The notes: a model not told the origin generated them from the letters alone. Positions 1 to 8,332 are shown, counted from the first letter of the stretch. The stretch is DNA of 8,795 bases from JACRAR01 sp041674465 (GCA_041674465.1 JBAYVV010000167.1:1-8795); one strand, 5' to 3'. Made by a program: numbers and translations.

Positions 1-777
1 CCCGGCCATGCCGACTACACCTACTGGCAAAAATATGGCATCCGCGATCATCGCGGCGGCGGCCGGGCGTCGGCACGGGAAACGGCGGTGCGCGTCGCCG
101 CGGGCGCCATTGCCAAAAAATGGCTGCTCGGCCGCTATGGCATTGTCATTCGCGGCTGCATGACCCAGCTGGGTGCGATTCAGATTCCGATCAAGGACTG
201 GACTGCAGTCGATGCCAATCCGTTTTTTGCCGCCGATGCTGACTGTGTGCCCCAGCTGGAGCAGGTCATGGACGCCTTGCGCAAATCGGGCGATTCGATC
301 GGCGCGAAAATCACCGTGATTGCGCAACATGTACCGCCCGGTTGGGGTGAGCCGGTGTACGGTCGGCTCGATGCCGACATCGCCTCGGCCATGATGGGCA
401 TCAACGCGGTCAAAGGTGTCGAGATCGGCGCCGGCTTTGCCAGTATTACCCAGAAAGGCAGCGAGCACGGCGACGAAATGACACCGCAGGGCTTCCTCAG
501 CAATCATGCTGGCGGCATCCTCGGCGGCATTTCCAGCGGCCAGGACATCCTGGTCAGCATTGCCCTCAAGCCGACTTCGAGCATCCGCCTGCCGCGTCGC
601 ACGATCAACCAGCAGGGCGAAGCGGCCATGATCGAAACGCAAGGCCGCCACGATCCCTGCGTCGGCATCCGTGCCACGCCCATCGCCGAGGCGATGCTGG
701 CGCTGGTGCTGATCGACCACGCGCTGCGCCACCGCGCCCAGTGCGCCGACGTGACCTGCCCGACGCCGAAAATTTGA
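1..777 (+). CDS. aroC: Chorismate synthase, C-terminal part (5' end outside window)
   Basis: This enzyme makes chorismate from 5-enolpyruvylshikimate-3-phosphate, the last step of the shikimate pathway, in the cytoplasm with reduced FMN. The reading frame is open from base 1, and 258 codons are visible before the TGA at 775-777. That is about the last 70% of a protein that is usually 350-400 residues long. The first visible residues read PGHADYTYWQKYGIRDHRGG, followed by GRASARETAVRVAAGAIAKK, which is the characteristic FMN/substrate-binding core of the family. Near the end the QGRHDPCVGIRATPIAEAM block matches the C-terminal family signature. A GTG at 88 lies inside this conserved core and is not the true start. 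The frame is intact. The downstream permease gene overlaps its 3' end, so both are probably co-transcribed. Identity is near certain; only the left boundary is unknown. Confidence 0.97.
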   Translation, partial: PGHADYTYWQKYGIRDHRGGGRASARETAVRVAAGAIAKKWLLGRYGIVIRGCMTQLGAIQIPIKDWTAVDANPFFAADADCVPQLEQVMDALRKSGDSIGAKITVIAQHVPPGWGEPVYGRLDADIASAMMGINAVKGVEIGAGFASITQKGSEHGDEMTPQGFLSNHAGGILGGISSGQDILVSIALKPTSSIRLPRRTINQQGEAAMIETQGRHDPCVGIRATPIAEAMLALVLIDHALRHRAQCADVTCPTPKI

Positions 778-1943
778 GCCCCGTCGGTCCGGAACGCACG
801 GCGCTTCCCTACTGGCGCCTGTCGTTCTGGTATTTCAGTTACTTCGCCTTCATCGGCGCCTTCTCACCCTATTTCAGCTTGTACCTGCAGAGCCTGGGAC
901 ATTCCGCCTGGGACATCGGCATCCTCCTCTCCCTGATGCAGGCGATGCGTCTGGCTGCTCCCAACCTCTGGGGCTGGCTGGCCGACCACTACGCCAGCAG
1001 GAGCGTCATGGTGCGCGGCAGCGCAGCCTGCAGCCTGGTCGCCTTCGGCGGTTTGTGGCTCACCACCAGCTTCGGCGGCGTGTTCGTTGCCGTTGCGCTG
1101 CTGGCCTTCTTCTGGAGCGCCTCACTGCCGCTGGTCGAAGCCTTGACGCTGAAACATTTGCAACATCAGGCCGAACGCTACGGCAGCATCCGCCTCTGGG
1201 GCTCGGTCGGCTTCATCGCCGCGGTGACGGGTGGCGGTGTCATGCTGGACCGATTGCCGCTGCAAAGCCTGCTCTGGTTGTCTACGCTGTTGCTCGGTGT
1301 AATTCTGGTCTCGGCCCTGATGGTTCCGGAAACCATGCCCGAACCGGTTGCGCCTGTTCCGAACTCCCCACTCGGGGCAGCCTTGCGCCAACCCAAGGTA
1401 TTGACCTTGCTGGCGGCCAGTTTCCTGATGTCGGCCGCGCATGGGCCTTTGTATGTCTTCTATTCCATCCACCTGGTTGCCAATGATTACGGCAAGACCC
1501 TGGTCGGCGAACTCTGGGCGGTTGGCGTGGTCGCGGAGATTCTGGTATTTCTGTGGATGCCGCGCCTGCTTCAGCGCTATTCACTGCGCAGCATCCTGCT
1601 GGCGTGCTTTGCCTGCGCGGTCGTGCGCTTTCTGCTGATCGGCTGGGGTGTCCAGTCGCTGGCCGCAATCCTGCTGGCGCAACTGCTGCACGGCGCTACC
1701 TTCGGCGCCTATCATGCCGCGGTCATGGCGACTTTGCATCGTTGGTTCCCCGATCGTCAGCAAGCCCGGGCCCAGGCTCTCTATGGCAGCGTGTCCTTTG
1801 GCGCCGGAGGAATGCTGGGCAGCCTGCTCAGCGGCTGGACCTGGGGAATCTGCGGCGCCGGGTGGACTTACACGATCGCGGCACTGTTTGCCCTGGCTGG
1901 CGGACTGCTGGTGAAACACAGCATGAGTAAGTTGCATTCCTGA
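741..1943 (+). CDS. MFS permease, HcaT/LacY-like (MFS_1_like) family
   Basis: Predicted 12-helix inner-membrane transporter of about 400 residues. Hydrophobic segments fall roughly at residues 28-50, 57-80, 90-112, 114-138, 148-170, 174-197, 216-243, 255-277, 281-303, 305-333, 345-370 and 374-396. The motif YGSIRLWGSVGFI (R151, W153) after helix 4 is typical of the 3-phenylpropionate transporter / LacY-like branch of the major facilitator superfamily. A related loop, ARAQALYGSVSFGAGG, occurs in the second half, as expected from the internal duplication of the fold. The substrate cannot be read from sequence; the aromatic-acid and sugar assignments of relatives are only hints. The start is uncertain. 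GTG at 741 gives a 37-bp overlap with aroC, while TTG at 774 gives a 4-bp TTGA overlap with the aroC stop. Neither has a clear ribosome-binding site, so translational coupling to aroC is likely. No frameshift is seen. Confidence 0.88.
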   Translation: MRRRDLPDAENLSPVGPERTALPYWRLSFWYFSYFAFIGAFSPYFSLYLQSLGHSAWDIGILLSLMQAMRLAAPNLWGWLADHYASRSVMVRGSAACSLVAFGGLWLTTSFGGVFVAVALLAFFWSASLPLVEALTLKHLQHQAERYGSIRLWGSVGFIAAVTGGGVMLDRLPLQSLLWLSTLLLGVILVSALMVPETMPEPVAPVPNSPLGAALRQPKVLTLLAASFLMSAAHGPLYVFYSIHLVANDYGKTLVGELWAVGVVAEILVFLWMPRLLQRYSLRSILLACFACAVVRFLLIGWGVQSLAAILLAQLLHGATFGAYHAAVMATLHRWFPDRQQARAQALYGSVSFGAGGMLGSLLSGWTWGICGAGWTYTIAALFALAGGLLVKHSMSKLHS

Positions 1944-1960
1944 GTCTCGCTGAGTCTCGC
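1941..1960. repeat. 10-bp perfect tandem repeat at the MFS stop codon
   Basis: TGAGTCTCGC occurs twice in a row (1941-1950 and 1951-1960). The stop codon of the permease gene is the TGA of the first unit. Two units of this length look like a simple replication-slippage duplication. I see no further copies in the window. Confidence 0.9.
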
Positions 1961-2048
1961 TGTTGCTGCGCAAAGCAGGCCAATGGGGGATAATCCTCAG
2001 GCATCTTGCTCTGCATGCCGTTCCGATGCACCAATGAAAGAATGAACT

Positions 2049-4196
2049 GTGGCCACCGTTGTCTCTGGATCAAAAGGAATTCATTCCGATCCTGAATCGA
2101 AATTGCTGCCCGGATTGCCTTGGCCACTCGGCGCACATTGGGACGGCAGCGGCGTCAACTTTGCGCTGTTCTCCCAATTCGCAACCAGTGTCATCCTGTG
2201 CCTGTTCGATGCGGATGGCCGGCGCGAAACCGCGCGCCTGACGTTGCGCGAGCGTACCGATCAAGTCTGGCATGGCTACCTGCCCGGCATCGCACCCGGG
2301 CAACTCTACGGCTATCGGGTCGACGGCCCCTACGATCCGGACAATGGGCACCGCTTCAATCCCCACAAGCTGCTGCTCGACCCCTATGCGCGAGAGATTG
2401 TCGGTGATGTCGCTGCAGACGAAATGCAGTTCGACGACGAACGCTTTGCCACAACACGCGACTCTCGCGACAATGCCGACAGCATGCTCAAGTCGCGGGT
2501 GGTGCATGATTGTTTCGACTGGGGCGACGACCGTCCGCCGCGCCGAGCATGGGCTGAAACCGTGCTTTACGAAGTCCATGTCAAGGGTTTCACTCGCAAT
2601 CATCCCGAAATTCCCGGTGCGTTGCGTGGCACCTACGCCGGTCTGGCCTCGCCGGCAGCCCTGGCGCACCTGAAGAAAATCGGCATCACCGCAGTCAATC
2701 TGCTGCCGGTGCATCACCATCTCGACGAATACCGCCTGTTGCAGCTGGGACTTAGCAACTACTGGGGATACAACAGCATCGGCTTTTTCGCTCCCCACCC
2801 GGGCTATGCTTCCGGCTGCGATGGGCTGTCGGCGGCGAATGAATTCCGCCAGATGGTCAGGACGCTCCACGCCGCCGGCATTGAAGTAATCCTCGACGTG
2901 GTCTACAACCACACTGCCGAGAGTGATCGCTTCGGCCCGACCTTGTGCTTTCGTGGCATCGACAATTGCACTTACTATCGCCTCAAGCCCGGCCAGCTGC
3001 GTATTCCGGAAAATCATACCGGGTGCGGCAACATGCTCAACCTCAACCATCCGCGGGTACTGCAGCTGGTGATGGATTCGCTGCGTTACTGGGTCACCGA
3101 AATGCATGTCGATGGCTTTCGATTCGACCTTGCCGTCACCCTCGCGCGCGAAGACCATGGCTTCGACCCGCGTAACAGCTTCCTCAATGCGATCCGCCAG
3201 GACCCGGCGCTGGCCGGCGTCAAGATGATTGCAGAACCCTGGGACATCGGTCCGGATGGCTACCAGCTTGGCCGTTTCCCGCCGGGTTGGGCGGAATGGA
3301 ATGATTGCTATCGCGACACTGTGCGCAACTTCTGGCTGCGCCGCCACGCCAGCATGGGCGAGCTCGCCAGGCGGCTGTGCGGTTCCAGCGAACTTTTCGA
3401 ACATCTCGATCGCCGCCCGCAGGCTGGCATCAACTTCATCTCAGCCCACGACGGTTTCACGCTGCATGACCTGACCAGCTACGAACACAAGCACAACCAG
3501 GCCAATGGCGAAGACAACCGCGACGGGCACAACCAGAACCTGAGCTGGAACTGCGGCAAAGAGGGTGAAACCGAAGATGCCGCAGTGCTGCAGTTGCGCC
3601 ATCGCCTGCAGCGGGCGTTGCTGGCGACGCTGCTGGTCTCCCAAGGCGTGCCCATGCTGCTGGGCGGCGACGAACTGGGACGCAGCCAGCACGGCAACAA
3701 CAATGCCTACTGTCAGGACAACGCAATCAACTGGTTCGACTGGATTCATGCCGACCAGGGTCTGAGTGAATTTGTGGCCCGTCTCATTGGTTTGCGCCAG
3801 GAGTTTCCTCAGCTGCGCCGAACGGTCTGGTTTTCCGGCAGAACACAGTCAGGGCAAGCCCCGGATATCTTGTGGCTGCACCCGGGTGGCCGCGAAATGA
3901 GCGTGGCGGATTGGAACGATCCGGCCCAACACGCGTTCGGATTCCTGCTCGGCGCCGAGGCAGGGCAGGAGACGCCGGTGTTGTGCCTGATCAATGCCGA
4001 ACTCGATGCCAAAGATTTTGCGCTTCCGCCCGGAAGCTGGGACTTGCGGATGGATTCGTCTGCCACCGGACAGGAAACTTCAGCCGGAACGGCATTTGCC
4101 GGCAGTATCGAGCTTTCCGCACTCAGTCTGATGCTTTTGAGCGCGCGACTCTCAGATCGGCAGGCAGAAAGGAGCAAGCATGCGTTTCCCGCGTAG
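2049..4196 (+). CDS. glgX: Glycogen debranching enzyme GlgX (isoamylase-type, GH13)
   Basis: Hydrolyses alpha-1,6 branches of phosphorylase-limit dextrin in the cytoplasm, releasing short malto-oligosaccharides. The 715-residue length is within the GlgX/TreX range (E. coli GlgX is about 657). An N-terminal CBM48-like domain covers about residues 19-115 (LPGLPWPLGAHWDGSGVNFALFS). The GH13 barrel covers about 165-570, and a C-terminal beta domain follows. All four GH13 regions are intact: DVVYNH at 283-288; GFRFD with nucleophile D360; AEPWD with acid/base E396; SAHDG with transition-state stabiliser D468. The GTG at 2049 is the best available start, preceded by a weak GAAAG; a TTG at codon 19 would begin directly at the conserved domain and is an alternative. 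The gene starts 105 bp after the permease and its 3' end overlaps malQ by 17 bp. Substrate preference between GlgX and TreX-like activity cannot be settled by eye. Confidence 0.94.
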   Translation: MATVVSGSKGIHSDPESKLLPGLPWPLGAHWDGSGVNFALFSQFATSVILCLFDADGRRETARLTLRERTDQVWHGYLPGIAPGQLYGYRVDGPYDPDNGHRFNPHKLLLDPYAREIVGDVAADEMQFDDERFATTRDSRDNADSMLKSRVVHDCFDWGDDRPPRRAWAETVLYEVHVKGFTRNHPEIPGALRGTYAGLASPAALAHLKKIGITAVNLLPVHHHLDEYRLLQLGLSNYWGYNSIGFFAPHPGYASGCDGLSAANEFRQMVRTLHAAGIEVILDVVYNHTAESDRFGPTLCFRGIDNCTYYRLKPGQLRIPENHTGCGNMLNLNHPRVLQLVMDSLRYWVTEMHVDGFRFDLAVTLAREDHGFDPRNSFLNAIRQDPALAGVKMIAEPWDIGPDGYQLGRFPPGWAEWNDCYRDTVRNFWLRRHASMGELARRLCGSSELFEHLDRRPQAGINFISAHDGFTLHDLTSYEHKHNQANGEDNRDGHNQNLSWNCGKEGETEDAAVLQLRHRLQRALLATLLVSQGVPMLLGGDELGRSQHGNNNAYCQDNAINWFDWIHADQGLSEFVARLIGLRQEFPQLRRTVWFSGRTQSGQAPDILWLHPGGREMSVADWNDPAQHAFGFLLGAEAGQETPVLCLINAELDAKDFALPPGSWDLRMDSSATGQETSAGTAFAGSIELSALSLMLLSARLSDRQAERSKHAFPA
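4168..4174 (+). promoter_or_regulatory. Shine-Dalgarno of malQ inside the glgX coding region
   Basis: AAAGGAG lies 5 bases before the ATG at 4180 and is the strongest ribosome-binding site in the window. It fixes the malQ start and the 17-bp overlap with glgX, and suggests malQ is initiated efficiently from the glgX transcript. Confidence 0.8.
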
Positions 4197-5691
4197 CAGC
4201 GGTGTCTTGCTGCACCCGACTTCACTGCCGGGACCCTATGGCTCGGGTGACTTCGGTCCGCCCGCGTACCACTTTGTGGAATGGCTGCTGACGGCCGGGC
4301 AGAAAATGTGGCAGATGCTGCCACTTGGCGGAATCGGTCCGGGCAACTCGCCCTACATGAGCAGTTCGGCTTTTGCCGGCAACGTGCTGCTGATCGACCT
4401 GGATGATTTGCGCAGCCATGGTTGGCTCACAGCGGAAGATCTGCCTCAGCATCCCGACTTCAATCCACAGCGTATCAATTTCGGCGCGGTGTACCATTAT
4501 CGGATCGAGAAGCTGCGTCTTGCCGCGCGGCGCTTTTTCTCAAGCACGCAGGCGCATGAGGAATTCGCAAGGTTTTGCCAGGCCGAAAAATCCTGGCTCG
4601 TCGATTACTCGCTGTTCATGGCGCTCGCCGAAAAATTTCATTGGCAGGAATGGAATCTGTGGGAACCTGGTCTGGCAAGGCGCGAACCGGTTGCTTTGCG
4701 GCGTGCTGCCGGCGAACTTTCCGAAGAAATCAATTTCTGGAATTTCTGCCAGTGGTGCTTCTACCGCCAGTGGAATCGCCTCAAGCAATATGCCAATGAG
4801 CGCGGCATCCAGATCATTGGCGATATCCCGATTTTTATCGCCTACCAGAGCGCGGAAGTCTGGGCGCGTCCGGATTTGTTCGAGTTGGGACGCGACGGCA
4901 CGCCAACTGCCGTGGCGGGTGTTCCGCCCGACTTCTTCAGCGAAACCGGGCAGCGCTGGGGCAATCCGCTTTATCGCTGGCAGGCCCACGAGCAGGAAGG
5001 TTATGCCTGGTGGATCGAGCGCATGCGCAAAACCGCAGCGCTCGTCGACATCGTGCGTATCGATCATTTCCGCGGCTTTGCGGCCTATTGGGAAATTCCT
5101 GCCGAGGAGCCGACCGCGGTTAACGGCCGCTGGCTGCCCGGTCCGGGAGAAAAATTGTTCGGGGTGATCAAGGCAGTGCTGGGGCGCTTGCCGATCATTG
5201 CCGAAGACCTCGGCGTGGTCACGCCGGACGTGGTCAAGCTGCGTGAAAAATTCCGCCTGCCGGGAATGCGCATTTTGCAGTTCGCCTTCAGTGGCGAAAG
5301 CGACAATCCCTACCTGCCGCACAATTACGTCGCCAACACCGTGGTCTACAGCGGCACCCATGACAACGACACCACCTGCGGCTGGTTCGCTTCCGCGCCG
5401 CAACGCGAGCGTGTCTTCGCCTGCAAATATCTCGGCAGCGACGGTAGCGAGATCCATTGGGATCTGATTCGCGCCGCCTCCGCTTCGGTCGCCGACATTG
5501 CCATCTATCCGTTCCAGGACGTTCTCGGCCTGGGCAGCGAGTACCGCATGAACCTGCCCGGCAAAGAGAGTGGCTATTGGGAATGGCGCTTCGGCTGGGA
5601 TCAGGTGAATGCTTCGCATGCCGGCCGCCTGTGCGAAATCACTGCCGCACATGGTCGCTGTCCGGTCGAGCGCCTGAATCTGCCCACCTGA
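4180..5691 (+). CDS. malQ: 4-alpha-glucanotransferase (amylomaltase, GH77)
   Basis: Transfers alpha-1,4-glucan segments between malto-oligosaccharides, releasing glucose and building chains long enough for phosphorylase. At 503 residues it is the short amylomaltase type (like Thermus), not the roughly 690-residue E. coli type with an N-terminal extension. The N-terminus SSGVLLHPTSLPGPYGSGDF (residues 6-25) and the GNSPYMSSSAFAGN block are family hallmarks, and GQRWGNPLYRW lies at 257-267. The catalytic triad is complete: nucleophile D295 in RIDHFRG, acid/base E342 in IAEDLG, and D395 in GTHDND. These numbers almost match D293, E340 and D395 of the Thermus aquaticus enzyme. The start overlaps glgX by 17 bp and has a strong Shine-Dalgarno. 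The product would recycle the short chains released by GlgX, so co-expression makes metabolic sense. Also called DPE1-like or disproportionating enzyme. Confidence 0.96.
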   Translation: MRFPRSSGVLLHPTSLPGPYGSGDFGPPAYHFVEWLLTAGQKMWQMLPLGGIGPGNSPYMSSSAFAGNVLLIDLDDLRSHGWLTAEDLPQHPDFNPQRINFGAVYHYRIEKLRLAARRFFSSTQAHEEFARFCQAEKSWLVDYSLFMALAEKFHWQEWNLWEPGLARREPVALRRAAGELSEEINFWNFCQWCFYRQWNRLKQYANERGIQIIGDIPIFIAYQSAEVWARPDLFELGRDGTPTAVAGVPPDFFSETGQRWGNPLYRWQAHEQEGYAWWIERMRKTAALVDIVRIDHFRGFAAYWEIPAEEPTAVNGRWLPGPGEKLFGVIKAVLGRLPIIAEDLGVVTPDVVKLREKFRLPGMRILQFAFSGESDNPYLPHNYVANTVVYSGTHDNDTTCGWFASAPQRERVFACKYLGSDGSEIHWDLIRAASASVADIAIYPFQDVLGLGSEYRMNLPGKESGYWEWRFGWDQVNASHAGRLCEITAAHGRCPVERLNLPT

Positions 5692-5702
5692 GCCGAAGCG
5701 CT

Positions 5703-5731
5703 TTGACTAGAATCACCGCAATCTGAATACT
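5703..5731 (+). promoter_or_regulatory. Putative sigma-70 promoter of glgP
   Basis: In the 96-bp gap between malQ and glgP, TTGACT (5703-5708, 5 of 6 to the -35 consensus) and AATACT (5726-5731, 4 of 6 to the -10 consensus) are separated by exactly 17 bp. Transcription would start near 5738 and give a leader of about 50 bases. The -35 box is good and the -10 box mediocre. Read-through from glgX-malQ is also possible because no terminator is seen in the gap. Confidence 0.5.
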
Positions 5732-5742
5732 GAATTCCCAGC

Positions 5743-5752
5743 TCCGGCCGGA
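5743..5752. repeat. 10-bp perfect palindrome TCCGGCCGGA upstream of glgP
   Basis: A perfect inverted repeat without spacer, about 5-15 bases downstream of the predicted glgP transcription start. It could be an operator half or a chance event, since short GC-rich palindromes are frequent at this base composition. No regulator gene lies nearby. Confidence 0.4.
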
Positions 5753-5787
5753 TTGAACGGATCACAATCACTTCAAGGAAGCGCACC

Positions 5788-8265
5788 ATGACCAAGCATG
5801 CACAGCAGATCGCCGCCCAGGGCATACATGTCGGGCTGGATACGCCCGCGCTCACCAAATCGTTGTCCAACCACCTGACCTTTACGGTGGGCAAGGACGC
5901 GGTCACGGCAACCGAGCGTGACTGGTTTTATGCCACGGCTTACATGACGCGCGACCGCTTGATCGAGCGCTGGATGGACACCATGCGCAGCTATTACAAC
6001 CGCGACGCCAAGCGCGTGTATTACCTGTCGATGGAATTCCTCATGGGTCGCACGCTGATGAACAGTTTGCACAATCTGAGCTTTGAGCCGGAGTGCCGCC
6101 AGGCACTCAAATCCCTCGGGGTCGACCTTGGCAAGATGCGCGAGGTGGAGCACGATGCGGCGCTCGGCAACGGTGGCCTCGGGCGGTTGGCCGCCTGCTT
6201 TCTCGACTCGATGGCCACGCTGGGCCTGCCCGGCTATGGTTACGGCATCCGCTACGAATACGGCATGTTCTCGCAGCACGTCGAAGACGGCCGCCAGGTC
6301 GAGCATCCCGACAACTGGCTACGTTACGGCAATCCCTGGGAGTTTCCGCGTCCGGAAGTGCTGTACCAGGTCAAGTTCGGCGGCAACGTGGTTCAGTTTT
6401 CCGACGAAAAGGGCGCGCTGCGCCATCACTGGGTCGACACCGAGGACGTGATGGCGATGGCTTACGACACGCCGATTCCCGGCTATGCCACCAACACGGT
6501 CAACAACATGCGCCTGTGGGCCGCCAAGGCCTCGCGCGATTTCGAACTCAAGTACTTCAACGAGGGTAATTACATCAAGGCGGTGGAGGACAAGAACGAG
6601 TCGGAAAACCTTTCCAAGGTGCTGTATCCCGACGACTCCACGGCAATGGGTCGCGAATTGCGCCTGCGCCAGCAGTATTTCTTCGTCAGTGCCTCGCTGC
6701 AGGACATTCTCTACCGCTTCTGCAAGTCGCACGACGGCTTCGACGCGCTGCCCGACAAGGTGGCGATCCAACTCAACGATACCCACCCCGCCGTCGCCAT
6801 TCCGGAACTGATGCGCATATTGGTCGATGTGCACCATCTCGAGTGGGATAAGGCCTGGGATCTGACCACCCGTACCTTCAGCTACACCAATCACACGCTG
6901 ATGTCGGAAGCGCTTGAAACCTGGCCGGTCTCGCAATTCGAAAAGCTCTTGCCGCGCCACCTGCAGATCATCTACGAAATCAACCACCATTTCATGAAGG
7001 ACGTGATGCACCGCTTCCCGGGTGACAGCGACATGCTGCGGCGCATGTCGATTATCGAAGAGGGCGGCGGCCGCAAGATCCGCATGGCGCATCTGGCGAT
7101 CGTCGGCAGCCACAAGGTGAATGGCGTGGCACGCATCCACAGCGAGCTCATGAAGCAGACCATCTTCGCCGATTTTCATCGCCATTCACCGAAGAAGATC
7201 ATCAACATGACCAACGGCATCACGCCGCGGCGCTGGCTCAACCAGGCCAATCCGCAACTTTCGGCGCTGATCACCTCGCGCATCGGCAACGGCTGGCTCA
7301 AGGATCTCAAGCTGTTGAAGGGCCTGATTCCGTTCGCCGAAGATGCCAAGTTCTGCGCCGAATTCGCTGCGGTCAAGCGTGCCAACAAGGAGCACTTCGC
7401 CGCCGTGCTCAAGCAAAAAATGAACATCACGCTCAACATCGATTCGCTGTTCGACGTGCAGATCAAGCGCATCCACGAATACAAGCGCCAGCTTCTCAAT
7501 GTGCTGCACGTCATCACCCTGTACAACCGCATCTGCAACCACCGCGCCGAGGACAACGTGTCGCGCACCGTGATCTTTGCCGGCAAGGCGGCACCCGGCT
7601 ATGCCATGGCCAAGATGATCATCAAGCTCATCAACGATGTCGCCGATATCGTCAATAACGACATGCGCGTCGCTGGGCTGCTCAAGGTGGTGTTCCTCCC
7701 CAATTATGGCGTGTCGCTGGCCGAGGACATCATCCCGGCAGCCGATCTTTCCGAGCAGATCTCCACGGCCGGCACCGAAGCCTCTGGCACCGGCAACATG
7801 AAGCTCGCGCTGAACGGCGCATTGACCATCGGCACGCTGGATGGCGCCAACATCGAGATCGGCAACGAAGTCGGCGAAGACAACATCTTCATTTTCGGGC
7901 TCACCACCGATCAAGTCGCCAAATTGTACACAAGCGGCTACAAGTCCACGGACTATTACCGCGACAACGAGGAATTGCGTGAGGTACTCGACATGATTTC
8001 CTCCGGTTACTTTTCCCAGGAAGAACCGGACCGCTACAAGCCCATCGTCGACAACCTGCTCAAGCACAACGACCATTACCTGTTGCTGGCTGACTATGCT
8101 TCCTACATCGCCTGCCAGCAGCGCGTCAAGGCTGCCTACAGCGACCAGCACGAGTGGGTCCGCAAAGCCATCCTGAATGTCGCCAACATGGGTGAGTTTT
8201 CCAGCGACCGCACTATCATGCAATATGCCGAGCAGATATGGCATGCGCAGCCAGTGCCGGTATAA
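5788..8265 (+). CDS. glgP: Glycogen/alpha-glucan phosphorylase (GT35)
   Basis: PLP-dependent enzyme that cleaves terminal alpha-1,4 glucose units of glycogen or maltodextrin with phosphate, giving glucose-1-phosphate. The 825-residue length fits bacterial GlgP/MalP (about 800-815). NGGLGRLAACFLDSMATLGL (128-147) is the N-terminal signature, LNDTHP lies at 329-334, and KRIHEYKR (560-567) carries the phosphate-contacting R561 and K566, equivalent to R569 and K574 of the muscle enzyme. The PLP lysine is K672 in EASGTGNMKLALNGALTIGT. The N-terminus is short and shows no muscle-type regulatory phosphorylation site, as usual in bacteria. The ATG at 5788 has AAGGAA at 5775-5780, 7 bases upstream. 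The gene follows malQ by 96 bp and completes the debranching, disproportionation and phosphorolysis set. Whether glycogen or maltodextrin is the main substrate cannot be told from sequence; glgX next door favours glycogen. Confidence 0.96.
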   Translation: MTKHAQQIAAQGIHVGLDTPALTKSLSNHLTFTVGKDAVTATERDWFYATAYMTRDRLIERWMDTMRSYYNRDAKRVYYLSMEFLMGRTLMNSLHNLSFEPECRQALKSLGVDLGKMREVEHDAALGNGGLGRLAACFLDSMATLGLPGYGYGIRYEYGMFSQHVEDGRQVEHPDNWLRYGNPWEFPRPEVLYQVKFGGNVVQFSDEKGALRHHWVDTEDVMAMAYDTPIPGYATNTVNNMRLWAAKASRDFELKYFNEGNYIKAVEDKNESENLSKVLYPDDSTAMGRELRLRQQYFFVSASLQDILYRFCKSHDGFDALPDKVAIQLNDTHPAVAIPELMRILVDVHHLEWDKAWDLTTRTFSYTNHTLMSEALETWPVSQFEKLLPRHLQIIYEINHHFMKDVMHRFPGDSDMLRRMSIIEEGGGRKIRMAHLAIVGSHKVNGVARIHSELMKQTIFADFHRHSPKKIINMTNGITPRRWLNQANPQLSALITSRIGNGWLKDLKLLKGLIPFAEDAKFCAEFAAVKRANKEHFAAVLKQKMNITLNIDSLFDVQIKRIHEYKRQLLNVLHVITLYNRICNHRAEDNVSRTVIFAGKAAPGYAMAKMIIKLINDVADIVNNDMRVAGLLKVVFLPNYGVSLAEDIIPAADLSEQISTAGTEASGTGNMKLALNGALTIGTLDGANIEIGNEVGEDNIFIFGLTTDQVAKLYTSGYKSTDYYRDNEELREVLDMISSGYFSQEEPDRYKPIVDNLLKHNDHYLLLADYASYIACQQRVKAAYSDQHEWVRKAILNVANMGEFSSDRTIMQYAEQIWHAQPVPV

Positions 8266-8332
8266 ATCCCCGCCAACGACTGGGGCATCCCGACATCGAT
8301 AACCTTGGTGGGAAAGTTCGCCGGTTTCAAGC

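Noticed and set aside
88..777. A separate complete gene starting at GTG 88
   Set aside because: The frame is open upstream to base 1 and codes for the conserved chorismate synthase core there, so 88 is an internal codon of aroC.
1963..1994. Possible glgX promoter: TTGCTG (1963-1968) and GATAAT (1989-1994)
   Set aside because: The -10 box is good (5 of 6), but the -35-like box is 20 bp away and only 4 of 6, and no better -35 occurs at 16-18 bp. Too weak to annotate, although a glgX promoter somewhere in 1944-2048 is plausible.
2012..2030. Short hairpin TGCAT / ATGCA with a 9-base loop before glgX
   Set aside because: Only five base pairs, no T-run, and short matches of this kind are common by chance.
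2070..3404. Long open frame (444 codons) on the - strand opposite glgX
   Set aside because: It lies opposite a gene with full GH13 motifs, its translation shows no recognisable domain, and long antisense frames are expected in GC-rich genes with strong third-position bias.
4540..5652. 370-codon - strand frame opposite malQ
   Set aside because: Shadow of malQ: no domain features, and the + strand carries a complete GH77 catalytic triad.
6319..8244. Two long - strand frames (6319-7185 and 7186-8244) opposite glgP
   Set aside because: Both mirror the strongly conserved GlgP frame and contain no recognisable family motif; antisense shadows of GC-biased codons.
8268..8285. CCCC / GGGG inverted repeat just after the glgP stop as a terminator
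   Set aside because: Four-base stem with a 10-base loop and no following T-run. I see no convincing terminator for glgP in the 67 bases before the next promoter.
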